Positions 56,571 through 64,000 of a stretch of DNA of 64,000 bases are shown in pieces. Source of the stretch: Bimastos eiseni (Eukaryota > Annelida > Clitellata > Crassiclitellata > Lumbricidae). The translations under genes were made by a program, and so were the position numbers. Each line of letters starts with the position of its first letter. The first letter of the stretch is position 1. The stretch spans positions 8,310,415-8,374,414 of the forward strand of contig OY365807.1 in assembly GCA_959347315.1 (NCBI GenBank). The letters run 5' to 3'. The notes beneath the pieces were generated by a model. That model searched no databases. It had not been told where the DNA came from and saw nothing but the letters and a program-made list of their open reading frames with translations.

Positions 56571-56619
<49 letters not shown>

Positions 56620-56815
56620 GAGAGAGGGAGAGAGAGAAAGACGGACAGACAGACAGACAGACAGAGAGGGAGATGGAAAGAGTGAGAGTGATGAAGAGAG
56701 TAACAGAGACAAAGAGGGAGAGGGAAAGAGTGAGAGTGATGGAGAGAGTAACAAAGACAGAGACAGAGAGGGAGAGGGAGACGGAGAGAGTGAGAAAGTG
56801 AGAGTTATGGAGAGT
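56545..56815. repeat. GAGA-rich polypurine tract
   Basis: (GA)n followed by degenerate AGAGAGGGAGA and a GACAGACAGACA run. Confidence 0.9.
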
Positions 56816-56989
56816 GTAAGAGAGAGGAAGGGGCCGTGGATCGATTTCTGTTCACAGTCATCTTCGTCTTTAAACTGGTAACGATAGATAAACACTCGCT
56901 GAGACCAAGTGAGGAACAGACTTGACATGGACGATGGGACCATCCCCGGTCTCTGGTCCCATATCACCACCTATCTCTCTCTCCCCCTT

Positions 56990-57021
<32 letters not shown>

Positions 57022-58107
57022 CGTTTCTCTTTCCGAGTCTCACTCACTCACTCACTCTTTTTTGCTTTGGCCGTCGTTTTAGCTCTCTCTCTCTTTAGTT
57101 GTGGTTCTGGTTGTTGTTGTTGCACTCGTTGCTGTCGTATAGCTTTTGTGCGTAACCTATAATAGAGTTTGCTGAGTCGGGTTTTCTCTGGTAATTCCTG
57201 CACAGATCAGACACATTGCAGTATATATCTGAAAAGGCGCATCAACAACCTAGCGATCGTGTTAACAGCCAACCATGGACTTCAACTGCCGCCATCTCCA
57301 CTCCTCCTCTTCATCCTCCATCTCTTCGTCCTACATATCCTCTTCCAAATGGAACGATCATAAAGGATCAGGTTTCAAACGCCGCTCCGTCTAACATCAA
57401 CAAAGGCCACCTTGCGACGACTTCCGCCCGTTGCGCTGGTAACCGCATCCGCCATCTATCTGGTTCCCTAGCGACATCTGTCGTCGGCACCATTTGTAAC
57501 ACGCTTCAAGTAGAACCACTTTTTCTATGTATGAAGAAATCTGTCAAGTGGGTCAAATCTTTAATAACAATAAACGTGAGAGACGTCGTTTTCAAGGACG
57601 CCTCCTTGGGAAACATTATTCGTTGAAACGAGAAGAGAAAAATGTCTTCGTATTATAACTTTGGAGCTTGATGCGCCATTAAGACTCGACGGTCTCTATA
57701 TAAAGCAAGGCAAAGCTACTCTGGATTCTGAGAGAAATAGAGGACGCGATGTTTTATAAGGTTCAATCTATCAAGGGTCGAGTCTGTAAGGTGATACTGA
57801 ATTTAAGATTTAGTAAATATCACTGCAAGTTGTTAATGTTGAGTCTCTCTATGCTGAGGGGAACTCATTCTGTATCGAATATATGTGGAAAGACAGAACT
57901 TATAGTGCTAAGTGTCTTAGATTCGCCGATAAAACTTGAGTAAAATAATTAATTCATAGCTTGCATACCTGTTATAAGAGAGGAGGAGACTGAAGAGGGG
58001 GAGTAATTGGAGAAGGAGGACTTTAGGATATGCAAAGGAACATTAAAAAAATTATCGTGAAATTCCTAGGCGTCAATCCTCAAATGCGATGATCATTCAA
58101 CCTTGAA

Positions 58108-58280
58108 ATGATGGCTTTGATAACGACACCATTCAGACCAATGCCGTCACAGCAACATTATCCTCGTCACCATCGGCACCAACAGCAGCAGCAGCGGATG
58201 CTGAGCATCTTGCCAGTCAGCTTCATCATCATTGTCATCATCTTCCTCTTGCAGAAAGGAACTGTTTCAACCAAGGACAC
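58108..58280 (+). CDS. Possible first exon of a type II membrane protein
   Basis: The frame begins MMALITTPFRPM, has a His/Gln-rich stretch, then a hydrophobic segment LPVSFIIIVIIFLL after about 34 residues, and ends at a consensus donor TGGTG|GTAAGAAT. A short cytosolic tail followed by an anchor is the plan of Golgi enzymes. No later exon was recognised, so this is weak. Confidence 0.25.
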
Positions 58281-59764
58281 GTGGTGGTAAGAATGAACAG
58301 TCTCATCCTATTCTATAGGCCTCATTAACCCTTTCCCTCTGCGGTATTCAAAGCGCATGCGTGCTGACCTGACCTGACGCTTATGTGACCTACTTGCAAA
58401 ACAACCCCCGCTTCTGACCCTACAGCTGGAACAGCTGATGACCTCTGACCCATTGCGCTCTGACCCATTGTCCTTCCGTTATGTCCAGCTGATTGATGAC
58501 AATGCGTCAAAGAGACAGTCTGTCTCCGGATGTATATACATTGTATAATCCGAACTAAAAGTTTATATATACACATAGATAGACACACATACATATAGAG
58601 GTCATATATATATATGAATATATACGTACATCCATATTTATATATATGAAAAGTATATATATAAAGTATATAAAAGTACATAAAGTACATATATAGGTAT
58701 ATATGGATATTTCATATTATATGCAAGAAGATGCATATAGGGTAACGCAGAGCAGCATTATGCATACATTGATGATCATATATATATATATATATATATA
58801 AACGTGCAAATATAACAGATGTTCGTCGTTTAATTACATCGTTTGGTATATAAGCAAACGTCTTCGTTTGTCATAGATACCATGCCTGACCTTTGAACTC
58901 TTGACAAATCCACAGAACACGTATACTTAATAATAGTACTTAAGTACATAGTAGGCCTATATATTAAGTGTACATGAATAATAATTACGTAAATATATGG
59001 CCTATACAGGCATATATATAGTTGTATACCATATATGTCTAATTATAATATATGCATATGCATATGAGATAAAGATAGAGAGGTAGGGAGACAGAGAGAC
59101 AGACGCGCAGAGTGAGAGAGAGAGAGCGAAAAAGAAAGAGAGAAAGAGAGAAACACACGCACAGACAGAGACATGCACACAAACAGACGTAGAGAAAGAT
59201 AGTGGGAATGTGAGTGTGAGTGTGAGAGAGATACAGAGAGACAGAGAGGACGGTAAGTGGAATAGAAACAACGGGGAAGAGTTATCAATGATGATTACGT
59301 CAGGATCGTGTATTAAATTGCCTGGCGCCATCTGCTGCCGAGGAAGCTTGTAGCGCATTTCACCCATTGCGATTATCAGTCATAAGATATACGTTCAACT
59401 TACCACTCTGTAATGTTATCAATACGCATACACACCTACACACACACCTACACACACAAGCACACTCACACAGACAGACACCAATGTGTACTCACTTACA
59501 CACATAAAGACATGCACACATACAGATAGGCTACACAATAGACATGTATGTATGTGTGTATGTATGTGTGTGTGTGTGTTTGCTTGTTTGTGCTTATTCG
59601 TGCATTTTGTAGGTAATTGATACTGTATTATTTGCCTAGGTGGCTGAGGGTAGAGGTGAATGTGGATGTCTGTGGGAGATCGATTGATAGATCGATCGAT
59701 GGAAGGGTGGCTGACGTAGGCTTCATTAACTTTCACAAGTTTTCAGTTTAGGGTGTGAAGTGCA

Positions 59765-60195
59765 TGGGAGAGAGACAGACAGATACAACGACAGAGAGAG
59801 AGAGAGAGAGAGACAATGAGAGACAGAGAGCTGGATATACAGGCAGAAAAATAGACACAGATACCGTGAGAGACAGACAGACACAGAGAGAGACAGACAG
59901 AGACAGACAGAGACAGACAGACAGAGACAGACAGACATATAGAGACAAACAGAGACAGAGAGAGCTAGATATACATGCAGAAAGATAGGCACAGATACCG
60001 TGAGAGAGAGAAAGAGAGAGAGACAGAGTCAGAGACAGAGACAGAAACAAAGAGACAGACGGAGAGAGAGACAGACAGAGAGAGACAGACAGATGGGGAG
60101 AGAGAGATGCAGAGACAGAGAGACAGATACTGAGAGACAGAGACAGACAGAGACAGACAGAGAAAGGAAAGAGCGAGAGAGAGGAGAGAGTAGGA
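59765..60195. repeat. (AGACAG/AGAG)n polypurine tract
   Basis: Long imperfect AGACAGAGAGA array. A segment ending GATATACA(G/T)GCAGAAA-ATAG is repeated at about 59834 and 59970, showing internal duplication. Confidence 0.9.
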
Positions 60196-60499
60196 AGGGT
60201 GGGGAGACAGAGAGCGTGAAGTTGGTTTGGGAAATGGGAGATGACTGAAATTGGAGGTTTAATCAGTCGACGTTCTCAATGCTGGAGCAGCTGCAGCTGG
60301 ATACGGATGCGTAACCATGACAACATCAGGAAAAACAGCAGGACATCCTTACAAATCGCTTCAGAATGTTAATGAACTGACGGTTGGAAGATTGGATGAA
60401 TGAATGCATTGATAGTTGAATGAAATAGATGGATGGTTTAATATATGTATGGAGTTGAAAAGATGGATGAACGGATGATTGAATGTATGGACAGATGGT

Positions 60500-60700
60500 T
60501 GAATAGATCCTGGATGCTGGAATAGTCTTCCATCAGATTGACCGACTCAGTGGACTCCTTCAAGTCAAAGCTCAAGTATCGTCTGTTCTCTAAGGCTTTT
60601 CCCACTATTAAGCTGTTTGTAAGGCGCCCTTGTATCGGCATCGCCGCGTTACGGCGCCATATAAATTGTCTTTATTATTATTACTATTATCAATAAAATG
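60500..60700 (+). mobile_element. 5'-truncated CR1/L2-like LINE
   Basis: Encodes WNSLPSDLTDSVDSFKSKLK then YRLFSKAFP, typical of the C-terminus. It is followed by TACGGCGCCATATAAATTG and a (TTA)n-rich tail. Confidence 0.75.
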
Positions 60701-60862
60701 AGTCAATAATGAGGAATATTTGTATCCCGCACTGAGCTTCCAGCCTAAGCAGCCTTCCCATAATAAACACAGCGGCAAGTTGTCACGCAAAGAGTTCTTT
60801 TGATGAGATGCCGAGCACCGACGTTTCTCAGACGAAGAACACATATTCCAACGTTATTATTA

Positions 60863-60902
<40 letters not shown>

Positions 60903-61094
60903 TAATATTATTATATTATTATTGTTATTATTATTATCCGTAGATGAATGTATAGTTGAATTGATGAATGAATTAATGAATTAATTAATTAATGGATGAA
61001 CTGAGGAATGGACAAACAGATCAGAGGAAAGGATGGAAGAATGAACGAACGGATTGATGGATTGATGGATAAGTACTTCGATGAATGGACGGAT

Positions 61095-61250
61095 GGCTGG
61101 ACGAGGAACAATCTGCCAGCCTACTACCGTATCGTCAAGTCTTTTTTTGTTTGGCCGCAGCCTGGCTGAGAGCGCCTCTGAGTAGATATGATGTAGGGGC
61201 GCTATATAAATTTTCAAAGTAACTGAATGAATGGGTGGCCATAGGTAGTT
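61095..61250 (+). mobile_element. LINE 3' end fragment
   Basis: NNLPAYYRIVKSFF, then stop, GAGAGCGCCTCTGAGTAG and GGGGCGCTATATAAATT, then a GAATGAATG tail. Confidence 0.7.
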
Positions 61251-61515
61251 GGATGACCTGATGGTTGATTGGGTCAACGGATGTATGTACGGAACTATTG
61301 AACTTTAGTACGTATATTTTAATGGTCGTTAGGATATACGCATTCTGCGTAATACAGTTTGGCCTGCAGCGAGACAGTTTGTCCCTTGCGAGGCCTCTGT
61401 TTTTTCTCAATCGGCCTTCAACTGTTTACACAATTGAAGCGAAATAACTTGGACCTGCCGCTCCAGCACCCCTCCCCTCCAATTCATCATCTACCCACTC
61501 CTTCCCCCATCCCTG

Positions 61516-61712
61516 CCTCCCTCTCTGCCTCCCTCTCTGCCTCCCTCTCTGCCTCCCTCTCTGCCTCCCTCTCTGCCTCCCTCTCTGCCTCCCTCTCTGC
61601 CTCCCTCTCTGCCTCCCTCTCTGCCTCCCTCTCTGCCTACCTCTCTGCCTCCCTCTCTGCCTCCCTCTCTGCCTCCCTCTCTGCCTACCTCTCTGCCTCC
61701 CTCTCTGCCTAC
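61516..61712. repeat. 12-bp minisatellite CTGCCTCCCTCT
   Basis: About 16 copies; a few carry CTGCCTACCTCT. The long open frames here come only from the repeat. Confidence 0.95.
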
Positions 61713-62344
61713 CTTCCTCTTGTGGGCATCACTGGCAGATTCGTTTATCCGAATGGCTGTTAAAGATAGGCAGTACATTGCACCTTCACACTCCTTCAGT
61801 GGTTGGTTTCTTCCTCCTGCCTTCCATCCGTCCTTTCGGACTCTCTTACTGCTCTGTCTGTCTGTCTGTCCGTCCGTCCGTCCGTCTGTCCGTCTGTCTG
61901 GCTATGTGGACGGAGTGTACATGAACATTCTCGTATTCCTCCTCGTCGTCGTCATCTTCATCAGCATCATCATTATAATTATAATCATCGTCCTCGTCCC
62001 AACAGTCGTCATCCCCAATAAAATCACAGCCCTCAACATCATCATCGCCAAAATCACCACCACCATCATCCTCTGGGGACACCCCCTGCCCCCACTATCA
62101 CCTGGTCACAAATAGGAATGTGTTCATGCTTTAAAAAAAACCGGACGAGATTTATTTATTTCCAAGTATTTCCAAGTCAGTCTTAGCACTTTCAAGCGAT
62201 CTGACAATCTTAATTCCGACATATCATGAGGAGAGCAAAGTCCACGATGGTGGTCAGAGCCTGACACCCGCCTATAATTCGATGAACACTCTGAAGAGGA
62301 TTCATTCTATGGACCAGAACGAAGAGGCCCATAAAAGGTGCACC

Positions 62345-62465
62345 CCTACTATCCCTACCCAACCAAAGTAGCAGGAATCTCGAACGATATTTCTGCCCCG
62401 CCGGAGATATGAACGTCCGAACTCTCGATTGACGGTGTAGCACACTAACCAATGCAACTTTCAGC
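62345..62465 (-). mobile_element. tRNA-like SINE head, tentative
   Basis: On the minus strand: TGCATTGGTTAGTGTGCTAC, then GAGAGTTCGGACGTTC. These are A/B-box-like at tRNA spacing but lack the central domain of the other SINEs. Not a functional tRNA, because no acceptor stem was found. Confidence 0.4.
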
Positions 62466-63169
62466 ACAAGTTGTCAAGGTTAAACCCGTTAATAAAGAAA
62501 AGGGAAAAGCTATGATTACGATTTCTTATTTGTACTGACACTCAGCGCATCAAGTTACAGACCGTCTGACGTTGATTCGAAGTTTGATTGATTAACTTAG
62601 CTTTAATGAACGGAAAGAGATTGAATATGAAATAGAGTATGAGGAAGAGGAGGAGGAGGAGGAGGAGGAGGAAGAGGAGGAGAAGGAGGAATATGAAGAG
62701 GAGGATAATACGATGATGGTGATGTCATATAGTTTATCAACACCTTCAGTTTCAATCATTTCCCATTTCTCATTCCAACTACTAGCGATCTCTCTCTGCC
62801 ACAGTCTGTCTGTCTGTCTGTATCTGTCTGTCTGTCTGTCTCTCTTTCTGTCTGTCTGTCTCTTTCTCTCACTCTATCTCTCTGTCTCTCTCTGACGACT
62901 ATGATGGTCGTCGCCATTGCTGTCTTCGTCTTCCTTCTTGTTCTCCTATCCATTCTCCTCTTACTCCTCCTTCTCCCCTTCCCCTCCTCCTATTCCTCCT
63001 CCTTCTCCACTTCCTCTTCCTCTTTCCAGTCTTCCTCTCATATATTCACAGTACTTGAATCCATTCGAATTCCTATACCAAATGTAAACCGATTAAATCT
63101 ACGACTCAAACTTGGAAGCGAATGTCGCCTGCCTTCAACTTCACCCGCTAGATGTCACGGCCAAAGTCA

Positions 63170-63332
63170 ACATTGTCAAACGCCTCTTCTTCTTCTGCTT
63201 CTTCTTTATCGCCGGACACGCGGCCTTTGACACGAAGCCCGTCGTTGGCCAGGACTAGACCGACGGCCTATTCGTCGAAGAATAGGCCTGTGTTGGGATT
63301 AATCCTGGCAACTGTGCCGTGGCTTACGAAAC
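63170..63332 (-). CDS. Possible terminal exon or pseudogene of an unknown gene
   Basis: On the minus strand, after a TTATACAG acceptor-like site: GFVSHGTVARINPNTGLFFD, then E, an in-frame TAG, and the frame continues AVGLVLANDGLRVKGRVSGD, KEEAEEEEAFDNVDFGRDI and a stop. The bias looks coding. Either the TAG is a pseudogene stop, or GAATAG|GCC is the real acceptor and only the second part is exon. Family not recognised. Confidence 0.35.
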
Positions 63333-64000
63333 CTGTATAATGAGATCGACGACGTCTAGACGTTGGCGCGACCAACGGCTCAATGTAACTCACCTCCAGT
63401 TGTTAATCAAACGCCTTTACGGGGACAACTCGAATGGAGGGGTCGAGATGAAAGGGAGGGGGACCGGAGGGGGAGAGTGCAGTGGGGTGACATTTGGTTG
63501 AATATGAGCGAGGATTAACTTTTCGTTTTTCAGCAGTGAGGTGCAAAGAATGACGAGGAGGAGGACGAGAAAGATTAGGAGCAAGAGGAGGAGAAGGAGG
63601 ATGAAGAGGAGGAGGAGGAGGACGAGAATAGTGATGCTGATAGCTATAGGGAAGGAATGTACTTTTGACTAGGAGGTCATGTGATAACTTTCTTCTCCTC
63701 CTGTCACATATCCGCCTCATTCTCTGCTTCTTCTTCTTCTCCTTCCTTCTTCTTATCCATTCCCATTTCTTTATTCTTGTACCATTCTTCTTCATCATTT
63801 TCTATCTTTCTCCTCCCTCTTTTCTGCCTCTTCCTCTTCATCTTTATTCTCCCCTTCCCCGTTTCTTCTCTCTCTACTTCTTCTTCATCTTCCTTTTCTT
63901 GTCTCTCTCCACTTCTTTCTCATTCATCATTCTCCTCGTTCCCATAAGCCTCTTTCCATTCCTTCTTCTCCTATGGCATTCTTCATTTTCCAGGAACCTT

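Larger units (their letters stand above)
54742..64000. other. Repeat-rich region right of the LINE
   Basis: Polypurine/polypyrimidine tracts (about 54.9, 56.1-56.8, 59.0-60.2, 62.6-63.0, 63.5-64.0 kb), (TA)n at 58.6-58.8 kb, LINE ends at 60.5 and 61.1 kb, and two weak exon candidates. Nothing else was recognised. Confidence 0.55.

Overview
The window is animal (eukaryotic) genomic DNA. It has intron-rich genes with GT/AG boundaries, abundant microsatellites, and many non-LTR and DNA-transposon remnants. Two developmental or secretory-pathway genes are legible, both on the minus strand. The kind of organism can only be guessed. Both families are metazoan, and the frequent AGGCCTA words, hAT miniature elements, CR1/L2-like LINE tails and an RLE-type LINE would fit a marine invertebrate, perhaps an echinoderm-like deuterostome (weak inference).

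Layout. Positions 1-6357 are non-coding, with simple repeats, short perfect hairpins, a hAT-like MITE and a decayed LINE. Positions 6358-26908 hold a complete BMP5/6/7/8-type TGF-beta ligand gene (six coding exons, 443 aa predicted, minus strand). Its introns carry LINE fragments, a 954-bp hAT element with a perfect 8-bp target duplication, and an unusual degenerate repeat array at about 10.8-13.1 kb. Six copies of one module in that array resemble the helix 68-71 (R2 target) segment of 28S rRNA. Positions 27-30.4 kb are intergenic, with a composite ETS-CRE motif and a (CAGA)n array of about 52 copies. Positions 30489-40689 hold an aspartyl/asparaginyl beta-hydroxylase (ASPH) gene with ten recognised coding exons, minus strand. 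The TPR and catalytic exons join cleanly in phase. One junction behind the membrane-anchor exon does not, so a small exon is probably missed. ASPH introns hold several MITEs, two tRNA-derived SINEs and LINE tails.

Positions 40.7-50.5 kb are intergenic, with a nested pair of hAT-like elements, a duplicated 31-bp homeodomain-type motif and simple repeats. Positions 50567-54690 hold a full-length LINE with a restriction-like endonuclease (983-aa ORF: zinc finger, reverse transcriptase, CCHC, PD-D endonuclease). It lies head-to-tail behind a 5'-truncated relative, and both end in (TAA)n. Positions 54.7-64 kb are mostly simple repeats and LINE ends, with two weak exon candidates near 58.1 and 63.2 kb.

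The two genes share no pathway that the sequence shows. BMP5-8 is a secreted signalling ligand, and ASPH hydroxylates EGF-like domains in the ER. Most of the interest lies in the repeat biology: the 28S-like module array, the LINE inserted in (TAA)n, and SINEs whose 3' end resembles that of a co-resident LINE.
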